A DNA stretch of 64,000 nt, taken from Lucifuga dentata (lineage: Eukaryota > Chordata > Actinopteri > Ophidiiformes > Bythitidae). Positions 39,265 through 47,648 of the stretch are shown one piece after another. The translations under genes and the position numbers were made by a program. The notes beneath the pieces are model-generated. The model was given only the letters and a program-made list of their open reading frames with translations. It ran no database searches and was not told the DNA's origin. The stretch spans positions 263,327 to 327,326 of the forward strand of contig VXCM01000483.1 of assembly GCA_014773175.1 (NCBI GenBank). Reading direction: 5' to 3'. Within the stretch, counting starts at the first letter, position 1. Each line of letters opens with the position of its first letter.

Positions 39265-42200
39265 TCTTTAGTGGGATGTTCATACATGTGAGGATATGTG
39301 TGTGTGTTTTTGGAGAGCACCTGAATGAATGATTACTAAATTATGTCCAAAAGAAAAATGGCCCACTGAGATTGTGCTGCCATCCTGACTTCCCACTGGA
39401 ACCTGTGACAGAGACTCTGTCACGCCTGCCCAACAGGGGATAAGAATTTTTCTGTCTCTCGTCACGAACCTTTGACACATCTTTCAGTGACGACGCTGAA
39501 GTTGGTGATGTGTTTGGCACTTTTGCGCGATCTCCATAGGTTACACTTACAGCTACAATGGGCCAACAATAATTTCCACTTGACACATTTTTTAATATGA
39601 TTAAACAGTCACTGACAATGCAAGGTGTGTGTAGGATAACCCAACAACAAGGGGACATATTAAACAGGTCAAACCATTTCGTTTTAAATCACCTGCTGTT
39701 GTGACAATCTTCATATTTTCTGCACTACATTAACCGTGGCTGTTCTAATTAAAAGACATCCTCCCTTACACTCCTTTTTTATGGTGCTCATAACTCAGAT
39801 ATAACATCTCTATACTATCTGAGAAAGTGTGAGCTGCTATGTTCACACTAACCTGTAGAAATCTGTATGGAAAGATTCCAGTTGGATCTACATATGGAGA
39901 ATTTGTTCTGTGTTAACACAATCAATTAGCAGACTGTTAAATATATTTATTCACTGTTATTTATTCTCTAATTCAGAGGATATATGTAAAAAGAAATAAG
40001 GTGTATGTGTATGCCACCCACTATGATAGAGTGTTAGTTTGATATTGTGATATTGGTTGTTTTTCTTTTGTCTTGACCTATTGTAGAAATTTATTTCAGT
40101 TTTCCAAGGTATCAGCAGCTTTTCTTCTTTCTAAGTTACTCCATTAATCATTAAGATTCATCCCAGTTGGAAATATCCAACAGCTTCAATAATGAAACAC
40201 GAATAGGCTAACCTCTTTCAACAGGAAACGTGTTAATGTGAAACGGACACCTTTGACCTCTGACTGTCTGCCTGTAAAAGACTCTGAGTGCTACTGTAGG
40301 TTCACATAGTTCCAGAAGTTACGTTCTTCCTTGTGAAAATCACTGAGACCTACAGCAGCATTTTCAGGCAACTGAGCAATGAGCAGTGTCTTCTGCCTCA
40401 ACCAGGTCATCAAGTCAGCCGTGAAATATAGATTTTCAACCCATTCCATGTGCCTATTTCCCTAGAAATTTGAACAAACAAAATGATATCGTGCAGGTTA
40501 AATACATGATGCATGACATCTCTTCCCGTAATTACATGAATTCATGTAAAAGAAGCTGACAAATTCCAGATAGAACGTCTGATGAGCCAGCCAGCTCGGT
40601 CAATAAATTTTATTTATTAATTATGCTGTTACAAGTCATGTCATTTTCCAACACAAGTGTACACAGAACATATGTCTGATGTACAAATACATAGCATTAG
40701 ATTGCTGCATTGTACAGTGTAAGCACATGTAATCTCACTTACCAGCTGCAGGAGAATAGCAGAGGCCTCTCAAAATGCTCAACCTATGCCATATACGTAG
40801 ATTAGGTGAGCGATAAATGTAAATCCATTTGTGTGAACCATAGACTATAAATAAGTCATTATCAAAAATCAACTAATGTTTTAATATGTAAATTCAGCTG
40901 CGAGAGCAATCAGTGCAATCCAAACACAGTAATCGGCACAAGAGAAAGACTGTACACATGTTGACTGAAGTGCAAACATTGCCATAAAAAAATAATATCA
41001 ATCTGTCCCAGTGTAACAGCTTTTAACTGTCAGAATTCTGTAAAAAGTAAAATTTTCATTCATTTCTGTCTTTTTACTCATGGCTACAGCAGAATCCCAG
41101 TGTTATGCTGATGATTTATAAACAACATTTTCTTGTTGCTTATCATAATATTGACTGATATATGTTTGTCTTACAACATATAACCAATCATGGAAGACAC
41201 CTGTTCAGAGGTAAATATGAGTAGAAACAGCTGTTTGATTTGAAAATTGGTTGCAAACTTTTCTTTTGCCATTGATGCACATATTTGCCCATGGCAGTCT
41301 ATAAAGTTGGTAGTTATTGAAGTTATTGAAGACACCCTAACTTGAAAAACGTTTGATCTCCATTCAATTGTTGTTTTGAAATCACTGACTTTTTCTTGAT
41401 GTTTCTATGTTTTGCAGATGGCAGCCCTCCAGAGTCCTTTCTATGGGGATAAGATGAACCTCTACTCCCTGTGTAAGAAGATAGAACAGTGTGACTACCC
41501 GCCTCTTCCCTCAGACCATTACTCAGAAGAGGTGAGTATCACTGGCCCCTTACAGTTACGGCGCAAAGCAGTCTAGTGCCAACATGAAAGCTGTAGCTTC
41601 AATTAAAGTGACTCTTTGAAGGACCATACCGGCGATCATGCATGTTTGAAGCTAATATATTCAGTTTTCATACATGTAACATTACTGACAATCATTTCCC
41701 AAAGCATACTACTGGAATGGTGAATTTAAAAAAAAAAAGTCCTACCGTCCAGACCACCAGTGGTTTCAGTTCATTCTGGTACTCTATTAAAATCAACTTG
41801 TTGATATTACATTCTTGGGATAGGTAATCCATCATCGTGAACAACACGTGTATTCAGGTTTTTATTAGAAGTTACGTAATTGTAGCATTTAAGCGCAATA
41901 AAAAGCGCGGCATGAATGTATGTCTCCACCGGGGAATATAGTTCCAAAAGAAGACCTGCATTTATGGAAAAATTTAAGTAACTGTGATTTCATCAGGCTG
42001 CGTTACTATTAGCAGGAGAAACATGGATTTTTAAGGTGGGTGTATCGCTTGAATATTGGATTTTGAAAGATTAAGAGATTTTGCAAAATATCAGCAAAGC
42101 TGAAATATGGTTTTATCCTTTGGGAAATGATTGTCAGTAACGTAATGTGTATGAAAATTGAAAATATTAGACTCAAATGATCACTGGTTAAAAGAAACAA

Positions 42201-43261
42201 ACATGAGTATAATATATTTTTAGCATATTCAAATATTTAACCTGAACTCTTGTTTTAATCATTGATGGCCTCTTTCTCTTACTGTCTGCCAAATCACTGA
42301 TTTTTACGCGTATTGACAAGTTATTATAATTTTTGATATTTCAGAATGTTGCATGGTTTCATCAAATGTTTTGCCTTCGACTGAATGGCTCGTTTCTGTA
42401 GATACACAATAAGTGGAGTCCACCCAACCGTTCTTAGCTACATTACAGTATGATATTACTCCGGCTAAGCCCTGTGATCAAAAGACTTGCTATGATTGTA
42501 TAACCGTTTGAAAATTAAACGCGCATATCAAAAGCATCTGTCCATGCGAAAGAGTGGGGTGAAACGAAATGGGCTACAGTGTCATGTTTCCCTAAGTAAA
42601 CGTTAGATCATCTGCTGTAATTCTGCATAGACTTATCCGTGCTCGCAAATGTAATATAGTTGGCCTGCGGTTAAAGATCGTCTTATTGCCTGATTGCCAG
42701 TGACGTGTGTATAAGTGCGCGTGGCTTTGTGTTTGCAAGCACTGTTTGTGTGGGTGGCTTTTTTTCTCTTTTTTTCTTAAACATGTCTTTCTTTTTTTAC
42801 TAAAAGATATGAAGTCCAAGTATGTAAAACTGAAAAACTGACTCACAGGCGTGCATGCCCACACACACACAGCAGGTATTGGAGCCATTTAGCACTAAGC
42901 CTGCGTTTTATTGATGGCTGCTCTAAAACTTATATACTTATTACACTTAAGAGATTTCCCCTCGTATCTGAGCTACTTAGGTGAAGAAAAGCTGCCATTT
43001 TTAAAAATTGGCTTGCATTCCGCTCTATTGCCATTTTGTCTGCGTACAAGTCCACAGTGGCTAGTTTCATGTTGCTGTCCTTACTCATGTCTCCACCGCC
43101 AAACAACCGAACCCTGCAGAGAGAGGATTTCATTCCAGGCTGGTATCTGTGCACTTCATTAGGTTGATAAAGGCTAATTGCTGGTTGTTTCAGCACTGTT
43201 CTGTCCATGTGTTTACGTGTGCATGTGCAATTCCGTTGGATGTATTTTTGTCACAAGAGCT

Positions 43262-43329
<68 letters not shown>

Positions 43330-44601
43330 NNNNNNNNNNNNNNNNNNNNNNNNNNNNNNNNNNNNNNNNNNNNNNNNNNNNNNNNNNNNNNNNNNNNNNN
43401 NNNNNNNNNNNNNNNNNNNNNNNNNNNNNNNNNNNNNNNNNNNNNNNNNNNNNNNNNNNNNNNNNNNNNNNNNNNNNNNNNNNNNNNNNNNNNNNNNNNN
43501 NNNNNNNNNNNNNNNNNNNNNNNNNNNNNNNNNNNNNNNNNNNNNNNNNNNNNNNNNNNNNNNNNNNNNNNNNNNNNNNNNNNNNNNNNNNNNNNNNNNN
43601 NNNNNNNNNNNNNNNNNNNNNNNNNNNNNNNNNNNNNNNNNNNNNNNNNNNNNNNNNNNNNNNNNNNNNNNNNNNNNNNNNNNNNNNNNNNNNNNNNNNN
43701 NNNNNNNNNNNNNNNNNNNNNNNNNNNNNNNNNNNNNNNNNNNNNNNNNNNNNNNNNNNNNNNNNNNNNNNNNNNNNNNNNNNNNNNNNNNNNNNNNNNN
43801 NNNNNNNNNNNNNNNNNNNNNNNNNNNNNNNNNNNNNNNNNNNNNNNNNNNNNNNNNNNNNNNNNNNNNNNNNNNNNNNNNNNNNNNNNNNNNNNNNNNN
43901 NNNNNNNNNNNNNNNNNNNNNNNNNNNNNNNNNNNNNNNNNNNNNNNNNNNNNNNNNNNNNNNNNNNNNNNNNNNNNNNNNNNNNNNNNNNNNNNNNNNN
44001 TTTTTTTTTTTTCACCTCTCTTCTCTCCATCTTTTATTCTCCTCTTTTTTTTTAAATGATGGCAGTGGCTGTTCTGCCTGTGAGTCTGTCTGTCTATCTG
44101 CTCCAATCAGCCGCTTCGCTTGGTTTCAAGTGTAAATGCTGTCTCCGGATGACGAAGGAGTGGCAGCAGTGTGTGTGCACGCGCGTGCGAGTGGGTGTGC
44201 GTGCTCGTGCGAGTTTGGCTAAAAGTGGATTCAGCCGACCAATAAACAATTAGCGCTCCACCCCGGTCCCACATCTTTATCTCAGTTCAGTTACCTGTTG
44301 CCTTGTTATTGCTGTTACTGGGAGAGCTCATCTACAGGGCAGGAATGACGAGCAGGTTCTGTTGCCAGGGATTTGTTCATTTCTCTGGAGCTGCTCTTTT
44401 AGGACCCACAGGCGGCCTCAATACTGTGCAACTAATTCTATTATTTCTTTCTTTCCCTACCAACTCCCCCCCATCCCTCCCTCTCACCAGCTGAGGAACT
44501 TGGTAGATATGTGCATCAACCCCGACCCGGAGAAGAGGCCAGACATCACCTATGTATACGACATTGCCAAACACATGCAGAGCCTGACGCAGGGCAGCTA
44601 A
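9105..44601 (+). CDS. nek7: nek7, NIMA-related serine/threonine kinase 7 (whole spliced CDS, 9 exons)
   Basis: The joined exons total 912 nt: 303 residues plus TAA. Human NEK7 has 302. The protein is a short N-terminal extension followed by a single kinase domain. Visible motifs are the glycine loop IGRGQFSEV (41-49), VALK lysine K64, alpha-C glutamate E83, Y98 (equivalent to the autoinhibitory Tyr97 of human NEK7), HRD 160-162, N167, DLG 180-182, activation-loop S196 (equivalent to human Ser195) and the SPE motif 205-207. Known family role: a cytosolic/centrosomal kinase activated by NEK9 in mitosis, needed for spindle assembly and cytokinesis; in mammals it is also a structural partner of NLRP3. 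Intron phases are 0,0,0,0,1,1,0,0. It is distinguished from NEK6 by the [11 protein letters not shown] and PSDHYSEE segments. No disabling change is seen. Confidence 0.97.
9806..9834. repeat. (AG)n microsatellite
   Basis: Fourteen or so uninterrupted AG units after a T-rich stretch in intron 1. Confidence 0.95.
10790..11170. repeat. Pyrimidine-rich low-complexity tract
   Basis: Imperfect TC/TCTG/TCCC repetitive sequence, giving long serine/leucine-rich frames on + and arginine/glutamate-rich frames on -, none of which look like real proteins. Confidence 0.75.
12140..12560. promoter_or_regulatory. Candidate intronic enhancer / conserved element
   Basis: A GC-rich, non-repetitive island in an AT-rich intron. 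It contains a perfect octamer ATGCAAAT at 12473-12480, a nearby TTGCATATGTAAAT, CAGATTAGCTCTAATGAAG and paired GGCC/GCCAGGC palindromic pieces. Such blocks often are conserved enhancers in vertebrates, but I cannot test conservation here. Confidence 0.35.
12646..12700. repeat. (TC)n microsatellite
   Basis: About 27 uninterrupted TC units in intron 1; it produces spurious SLSLSL frames. Confidence 0.97.
13925..14065. repeat. (ATT)n tract with uncollapsed duplication at N13997
   Basis: A T-run plus ATTATT repeat followed by GTGGAAGGTAAGTGTCCCAG, then N, then the same series again. Probably an overlap of two contig ends. Confidence 0.75.
14344..14994 (-). mobile_element. TTAA-ended MITE, copy F
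   Basis: Reverse-oriented copy with TTAAAGGACCATACC and GGTATGGTCCTTTAA ends. The N at 14492 is followed by a repeat of about 57 preceding bases, so the real element is shorter. It ends 137 bp upstream of nek7 coding exon 2. Confidence 0.86.
15132..15272 (+). CDS. nek7: nek7 coding exon 2 (residues 21-67)
   Basis: Acceptor TGGTTTCAG|AAA, donor CAG|GTAAGA, 47 codons, phase 0 at both ends. Encodes the start of the kinase domain: [11 protein letters not shown], the glycine loop IGRGQFSEV (41-49) and VALK with ATP-anchoring K64. [10 protein letters not shown] (51-60) differs from human RAACLLDGVP, an expected variable beta-hairpin. Confidence 0.97.
15273..16043 (+). other. nek7: nek7 intron 2
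   Basis: 771 bp, AT-rich and without repeats of note until a CA-rich patch near 15740-15840 and a (TC)n/CCCT tract (15974-16026) just before the acceptor. Confidence 0.9.
15974..16026 (+). repeat. (TC)n microsatellite serving as exon 3 polypyrimidine tract
   Basis: A pure TC run followed by CCCTCCCT units ends 17 bp before the TAG acceptor of coding exon 3. Repeat length here could influence use of the small 63-nt exon. Confidence 0.8.
16044..16106 (+). CDS. nek7: nek7 coding exon 3 (residues 68-88)
   Basis: The 63-nt exon [20 protein letters not shown] plus K. Acceptor TTGATAG|ATA, donor AAG|GTAAAG. It carries the alpha-C helix with E83, which pairs with K64. It is in phase, so skipping would keep frame but delete the helix. 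Confidence 0.96.
16382..16438. repeat. (AC)n microsatellite
   Basis: About 28 uninterrupted AC units in intron 3. Confidence 0.97.
16812..16868. repeat. (GT)n microsatellite
   Basis: GT run with one CT interruption, about 430 bp after the AC run; the two are mutually complementary within the same intron. Confidence 0.95.
17178..17238. repeat. (TC)n microsatellite with N17194
   Basis: A TC run broken only by a single N, probably a collapsed or unspanned repeat. Confidence 0.93.
20108..20218 (+). CDS. nek7: nek7 coding exon 4 (residues 89-125)
   Basis: Acceptor CCCCACAG|CAA, donor AAG|GTAAGG, 37 codons. Encodes the beta4-beta5 region and hinge ([20 protein letters not shown]). Y98 matches human Tyr97, whose side chain blocks the inactive site until NEK9 binds. 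Confidence 0.97.
21555..21620. repeat. Compound (TC)n(CA)n microsatellite
   Basis: Thirteen TC units run straight into twenty CA units in intron 4. Confidence 0.96.
22909..23194 (+). pseudogene. Mariner-type transposase relic
   Basis: Reading across frameshifts on + gives [19 protein letters not shown], then a PNMKKALAG-like stretch, [15 protein letters not shown] sequence and [14 protein letters not shown]. These match in order the C-terminal half of mariner transposases ([33 protein letters not shown]). Stops and frameshifts make it dead. No terminal repeats are visible. A second relic of the same kind lies near 49.4 kb. Confidence 0.75.
24119..24180 (+). repeat. (TG)n tract upstream of exon 5 acceptor
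   Basis: TG/TC/TGCA alternating repeat ending 4 bp before the exon 5 CAG; the acceptor sits in TGACTTTGCAG with a very short true pyrimidine run. Confidence 0.85.
24185..24293 (+). CDS. nek7: nek7 coding exon 5 (residues 126-161 and first base of 162)
   Basis: Acceptor TTTGCAG|CAC, donor AGAG|GTATTG (a less common donor). Encodes alpha-D/alpha-E and ends inside the HRD motif: H160 R161, with the catalytic D162 codon split after its first base (phase 1). It keeps Q130, R132 and R137, equivalents of human Q129/R131/R136. Confidence 0.96.
24828..24902 (-). mobile_element. TTAA-family MITE fragment (copy K)
   Basis: GTTTGCTGTGATGAATTAC at 24834-24852 is identical to 6181-6199 in copy D. It is followed by a comparable GTTTCAGGTCTCTGTAAG... 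stretch. No ends are visible. Probably an old internal fragment of the diverged subfamily. Confidence 0.6.
25645..25680 (+). repeat. (TCCTC)n pentanucleotide repeat forming exon 6 polypyrimidine tract
   Basis: About seven TCCTC units end immediately before the CAG acceptor of coding exon 6, so the splice-site pyrimidine tract is itself a length-variable microsatellite. Confidence 0.9.
25684..25791 (+). CDS. nek7: nek7 coding exon 6 (residues 162-197 and first base of 198)
   Basis: Acceptor CTCCAG|AT, donor CTAG|GTAATT, 108 nt, phase 1 at both ends. Completes HRD D162 and encodes K164, N167, the DLG metal-binding motif (180-182) and most of the activation loop, including S196, the NEK9-dependent site by homology. 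Confidence 0.97.
28332..28725. repeat. Polypurine (GA-rich) low-complexity tract
   Basis: Almost 400 bases made nearly wholly of A and G on + (GAGAGA, GAAAGA, GGAGAA variants) with rare T/C. The mirror strand gives long serine/leucine/phenylalanine frames that are not genes. Such tracts can adopt triplex structure. Confidence 0.88.
30324..30393. repeat. Compound (TC)n(AC)n microsatellite with N30354
   Basis: TC run, single N, TC run, then about 16 AC units. Confidence 0.94.
30473..30518. repeat. (TC)n microsatellite
   Basis: About 22 TC units ending in TCTGTGCAG, in intron 6. Confidence 0.95.
31010..31300. repeat. Degenerate dispersed repeat, related to 63837-64000
   Basis: GGTTGGGCATAGCTCAAGG, AAGAACCCATTAAATTTTG and GGATCCAGGAATTTTAAA are close to the matching words at 63870-63950. 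The far end has GGAGGCATGCGCTACAAGTGCC. The layout resembles a repeat common in fish genomes, but I cannot name the class. Confidence 0.55.
32756..32850 (+). CDS. nek7: nek7 coding exon 7 (end of residue 198 to 229)
   Basis: Acceptor TTCCAG|TG, donor GAG|GTAAAC, 95 nt, phase 1 to 0. Encodes [20 protein letters not shown] and [11 protein letters not shown]: the P+1 loop, the SPE motif and the alpha-F aspartate. Identical or nearly identical to human NEK6/7 here. Confidence 0.97.
33330..33488. repeat. Uncollapsed direct duplication around N33424
   Basis: AAAAAAACCCCGGAAGGAGC...AACAAGGACAG occurs on both sides of the N at 33424 with no visible difference. Probably an assembly join artefact rather than a tandem repeat. 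Confidence 0.8.
36140..36440. promoter_or_regulatory. Candidate conserved non-coding element
   Basis: Unique sequence with CCTTTAATTGGCATAAAGGG (near-palindromic), GTGTTAATTAAACTGG and GGCCCCATTCAGGCC between a poly-T and a GT microsatellite. Weak inference from composition only. Confidence 0.25.
36448..36614. repeat. (GT)n and (AC)n microsatellite pair
   Basis: A GT run (36448-36481, starting with an N) and an AC run (36579-36614) about 100 bp apart could pair as a hairpin in RNA. Confidence 0.93.
36678..36711. repeat. Alternating purine-pyrimidine (GT)n(GC)n tract
   Basis: GT units pass into five GC units and then TGCATGCATGC, an almost strictly alternating tract of the kind that forms Z-DNA. 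Confidence 0.85.
36903..37042. repeat. (TC)n and degenerate (ATCT/ATCC)n repeats
   Basis: A TC run (36903-36936), then an ATCT/ATCC/GTCT tetranucleotide tract from about 36965 to 37042. Confidence 0.92.
37729..38279 (+). mobile_element. TTAA-ended MITE, copy G (diverged subfamily)
   Basis: Starts TTAATATATGGCATG, ends GATATGGACCTTTAA, with inner words AAGCCCAATATATACAAC and CAACCATTTCCCAAAAC. More diverged than A/B/C, and its core is closer to copy D. Same orientation as copy C. Confidence 0.75.
38406..38952 (-). mobile_element. TTAA-ended MITE, copy H (rearranged: both ends from the same element end)
   Basis: The left arm runs TTAAAGGACAATACC...CCCAAAG and continues CATACTACTGGAAC. The right side ends GTTCCAGTAGTATGCTTTGGG...GTATGGTCCTTAA. 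Both sides therefore carry the same subterminal sequence, unlike the intact copies, where the two subterminal regions differ. Between them lies a spacer with a perfect 15-bp inverted repeat (38588-38602 and 38648-38662). The N at 38509 also has a duplicated flank, which complicates the left side. Confidence 0.8.
39211..39260. repeat. (AG)n microsatellite
   Basis: About 25 AG units after a GGGAG-rich lead in intron 7. Confidence 0.96.
40480..40640. promoter_or_regulatory. Possible conserved non-coding block
   Basis: Unique AT-rich sequence with CCGTAATTACATGAATTCATG (a palindromic TGAATTCA core) and TTTATTTATTAATTATGC. It has no transposon signature. Suggestive only. Confidence 0.2.
41418..41531 (+). 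CDS. nek7: nek7 coding exon 8 (residues 230-267)
   Basis: Acceptor TTTTGCAG|ATG, donor GAG|GTGAGT, 38 codons, phase 0 both ends. Encodes [20 protein letters not shown] and [18 protein letters not shown] (alpha-G region). PSDHYSEE is NEK7-like; NEK6 has PGEHYSEK. In-frame skipping would delete this lobe segment. It is flanked by MITE copies H and I in opposite orientation. Confidence 0.97.
41616..42194 (+). mobile_element. TTAA-ended MITE, copy I (decayed right end)
   Basis: Left end TTGAAGGACCATACC, 84 bp after exon 8. The core is in the same orientation as copy C. The right arm is intact to AATATTAGACTCAAATG, then reads GATCACTGGTTAAAAG, as if GTATGGTCC was deleted from the terminus. Confidence 0.82.
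43265..43329. repeat. (CA)n microsatellite running into gap
   Basis: More than 30 CA units; the assembly breaks inside the repeat. Confidence 0.97.
43330..44000. other. Assembly gap (671 N)
   Basis: Unknown sequence, bounded left by (CA)n and right by poly-T. Long frames reported across it are meaningless. No nek7 coding sequence is missing, because exons 8 and 9 join in frame at the expected residues. Confidence 0.99.
44491..44601 (+). CDS. nek7: nek7 coding exon 9 (residues 268-303 and stop)
   Basis: Acceptor CTCACCAG|CTG, stop TAA 44599-44601. Encodes [20 protein letters not shown] and [16 protein letters not shown]: alpha-H, the invariant kinase arginine in EKRPD and the C-terminal helix. 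The last residues differ from human (HMQSLTQGS against RMHACTASS), so human R294 is H295 here. Confidence 0.97.
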   Translation: MRNLVDMCINPDPEKRPDITYVYDIAKHMQSLTQGS

Positions 44602-44952
44602 GCCCAGAGTTCCACACACCAGAGCTCGTTGAACACCTCCCCAACTCCTCCCTTGCTTTTCATGCTGGACTGGTACACATCTATCAGCTCTTTTATACAA
44701 TAACATATTCCAGAGTTTAGCTCCTGATAAGTAGATTTTTATTTCCAAATGATACAGTATATAAGACGACTGACAACCCAAACCTTTTCTGCCCTAAGAT
44801 AAAGATTATCTAGATTATAGTTTTTCTCTGATGGACCTCCTGTTCCTTAGATTTTTAATAATGTTGTGGCGTTGAACATCAGCATACCGTATCGCACTGA
44901 TGTGTTTATTGCTGTGCCTTTTATACGTGCCCTCTGTATTTTTGTGTCATGA

Positions 44953-44958
44953 ATTAAA
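44953..44958 (+). promoter_or_regulatory. Candidate poly(A) signal ATTAAA (proximal)
   Basis: The commonest variant hexamer, 352 bp after the stop, followed by a T/G-containing stretch (CTTCAGATGTTGC). Confidence 0.35.
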
Positions 44959-45845
44959 TCCGTTCTTCAGATGTTGCTTAAGCAGATAGTGAGAATACGG
45001 TCAAATCGACATAAAGTGGTAACGCTGAGTGTTACCTGCTGTCTTCGCAACCATTTTGCGGGAGTTGACTCAAGTCAGTTCATGCGATCTTGAAGTTACA
45101 TTACAGGATTTTTGGCGGGTGTCCTGAGGCCTGTGGTCAGGGGATGGCACAAAAANAAAAAAAAAAAAAAGACCATGAAAACATTTAAGAGCAATGAGAA
45201 ATTGAAGCAAAGAGAGTTTTACTCAGTGGCAGCAAAACTGAGAGATATAGCAAAGTGTCATTGATGGTTGAAGTGTTGTTGTGTTGCACTTTTTACGCTG
45301 GTACTGGAACCGGCAGGGTGATTATGTCTAATGAATGTATTAAGAAAGTAAGGATCACTTTGAGGGTCAACTAGAGACATGCAGGTGGAGAACAAGGGCA
45401 AAAGTATCCGCAACACTTTGAATGTAATTCATTGTGACGCTCGTGTTGTATTTGAGAATTTTGACAACCTACAAGGAGTCCTAGAAGCTATAACAAGCAG
45501 TTTTTACATCTGCCATCTAACTTCTTCACTGATACCAAAATATTTCCTCCTTGGTTCAGCTTAAACATGATGTACTGCTAAGACAGAATGAGTTTTGCCT
45601 CGTTCCATTATCTGGAACAGTAAAACCATAGTAAAGACGCTCAGCGGTATACATCACCTCTCTGTTACAGTCCAGTGAATGCAATTTACCACCTGAAAGG
45701 TAGCGCAGGTACACGAGATCAGGCTTGTGAATGTTGCCGTGTTAGTTTGCAGTGTACGTGTCTTTAAAAAATAACAGATCCTTTCCTCATGTTGCCGCCG
45801 TCCATGTCATGAGTAAGTCACAGCGTGCCTAACCAGCAGAATATA

Positions 45846-45908
<63 letters not shown>
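45846..45908. repeat. (TAGA)n microsatellite / LINE tail
   Basis: About fifteen TAGA units abutting AACTTTATTGTCATTC. On the minus strand this reads as (TATC)n after AATAAAGTTATC, the usual place for a LINE tail repeat. Confidence 0.93.
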
Positions 45909-45909
<1 letters not shown>

Positions 45910-46330
45910 CTTTATTGTCATTCAAGGACACGTAAAAAACAGTGCACTAGAACGAAATTTCGTTGCATTGGCTCTCAAAAAAGCAGTTAAAAAGTGCTTG
46001 TGTGCATACACTAACAAATCTACAATAATATATGTAAAATTTTAAAATCAATAAAAATAATAAAAATGTCATAAAATAGTTCTAGCAGCGGTTTTATGTG
46101 GGTGTTTGGCTTTCTTTTATTGAGAGTTCAGTAGTCTTATGGCCTGGGGGATAAAACTGTTGCAAAATCTGGCTGTTCTACTCCTCACACTGCGAAACCT
46201 CCTGCCAGAGTTGAGCAGTGAGAACAGTCCATGGTGTGGATGTGTGGAGTCTCTGATGATGTTATTGGCTCTTGTCAGACAGCGTTTGCGTCCGATGTCC
46301 AGGATGGAGGGAAGAGAAATCCCAATAATT
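45909..46330 (-). mobile_element. Non-LTR retrotransposon (LINE) 3' end fragment
   Basis: Contains ACTTTATTGTCATTCAAGG, AACGAAATTTCGTTGCATTGG, the TTCTACTCCTCACACTGCG and GTCCATGGTGTGGATGTG region, and GGCTCTTGTCAGACAGCG. I know this series from 3' parts of fish LINEs. The (TAGA)n tail puts its 3' end at 45.9 kb, so it lies on -. Whether it is Rex1- or L2-like is not settled. Confidence 0.65.
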
Positions 46331-46415
46331 TCAATATAAATTAATATAATTTAATAATAAATTATAATTATAATATAATATAATAATTAATATAAATAAT
46401 TAAATATAAGTTTGT
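46325..46415. repeat. AT-rich low-complexity tract
   Basis: ATAATTTAATAATAAATTATAATTATAAT-type repeats at the inner end of the LINE fragment. Confidence 0.9.
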
Positions 46416-47642
46416 TAAGGTATGTTTTATGTAAAGTATATCAAATCACGTACTGCAAAAACAGACCAGCATCATCAGGACTCATGTTGCTGTATATAGC
46501 AAAGAAGTCGTTTAAATACTGTAAGGTTTTAATGACCTTTTTATTTGGAGGGAGTGTTTGGTGGGAATGTTTTAAGTTTACACCCGTGGGTCACAGTTGA
46601 ACCCGCGCTGGTTTACATAATGGCAATGACACCATATAGAAGGTATAAGTAAACAGTGACTGATAACACTTTATTTCAGTGTCCTATGAACTCTTTGGAA
46701 TCATCAAATACCCTGTTAACCGTTCATTTGAATTGTACATGTATGCTCGTGTTCTCATGCTTTTTTATTAACTTTAATACACATTAACATAACAGAAGTT
46801 TATAGGAGGAAGAAAATGTAAGTTATTTTGTTATGGTTAGCAGAATATTTTGATAATGTGTTGATAGTTATTTGTCTGCGACGTGTGCAAATTCAGTGTT
46901 GGCAATTTTTGTTTGCAGTTGTGCATCTTGTCCTAGATTTTGTTCGCCCACATGACGATTATCTTAATTTTTCATCATCTTCACAGCAGTGTCTGTCTTC
47001 TGTCTATGTACACTCTCTAAACAAAAGCTTTTGTATAGCATCAAAACTGTCAGGATTTGATTACAAGGGAGCTTCTGCTATAAAGCACTTTTCAGGTATT
47101 TCCAGTGTGTTTTGATGCTGCACACAACTCCCCCAACACCACAAAAACATACCAACAATAGATTCCCTTTATTTTTCCTAATAAGAAACTCTTAAATCCC
47201 ATTTTTAAATTCTGTTTCATCAGAAAGATGTCAGAAGTTAATGTTTGTCAAATTATTTGTAATGTCTTTTCTTGATTTAAAAACCAAATGCAACTTTTTG
47301 ACTTTCTCTTTGCCCTGCTGTTAGTTAAAAACACGATATACAGCACAGTCAGGTTGCATTGCCTTAAAACAGATCTATGCATTAAGTGTCTCAAAAATCC
47401 TCATTAGGAGATTGTTCTCTCTCACACACACACTCACACACAAAGTGCTGAGTTACTTTAAGGGTTATGAGCTGTCCTTGGTCAGCTCTAATAACAGCCT
47501 GAATGGTAAAAGTCTTCCACAGGCTCCCTGAAGTTTGAACTGAAGAGTTGTAGTTTTTCAGAAAGTAAAATAAATGCAGCTGGTTGTGTTTCTGAATATA
47601 TCATGACTCTCTTTACCAACGCTTTGTATGCTAACTGAATGC

Positions 47643-47648
47643 AATAAA
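47643..47648 (+). promoter_or_regulatory. Candidate poly(A) signal AATAAA (distal)
   Basis: Canonical hexamer with a GT-rich element about 30 bp downstream; would give a ~3.07 kb 3' UTR. Confidence 0.4.

Larger units (their letters stand above)
32851..41417 (+). other. nek7: nek7 intron 7
   Basis: 8,567 bp, the longest intron. It has an uncollapsed duplication at N33424, (GT)n 33899-33938, (GT)n 34622-34646, poly-T 36111-36136, (GT)n/(AC)n at 36448-36614, a Z-DNA-prone GTGCGC tract near 36690, (TC)n and (ATCT)n at 36903-37042, a TTCC-rich tract 37460-37545, MITE copies G and H, and (AG)n 39211-39260. The last 1.5 kb before exon 8 is AT-rich and unassigned. Confidence 0.85.
41532..44490 (+). 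other. nek7: nek7 intron 8 (with assembly gap)
   Basis: 2,959 bp as assembled, including 671 Ns. It contains MITE copy I, unique DNA at 42200-43260, a CA microsatellite running into the gap, and GC-rich alternating GTGCGC DNA near 44165-44215. Ends CTCTCACCAG before exon 9. Confidence 0.85.

Noticed and set aside
43149..44135. Long open frames of 259-328 residues on both strands
   Set aside because: They are mostly unknown residues from the 671-N gap, bounded by CA and poly-T repeats.
9105..44601. Assignment of the kinase to NEK6
   Set aside because: The N-terminal PDMG..SLANF segment, exon 8 PSDHYSEE and exon 9 [10 protein letters not shown] follow NEK7, not NEK6.
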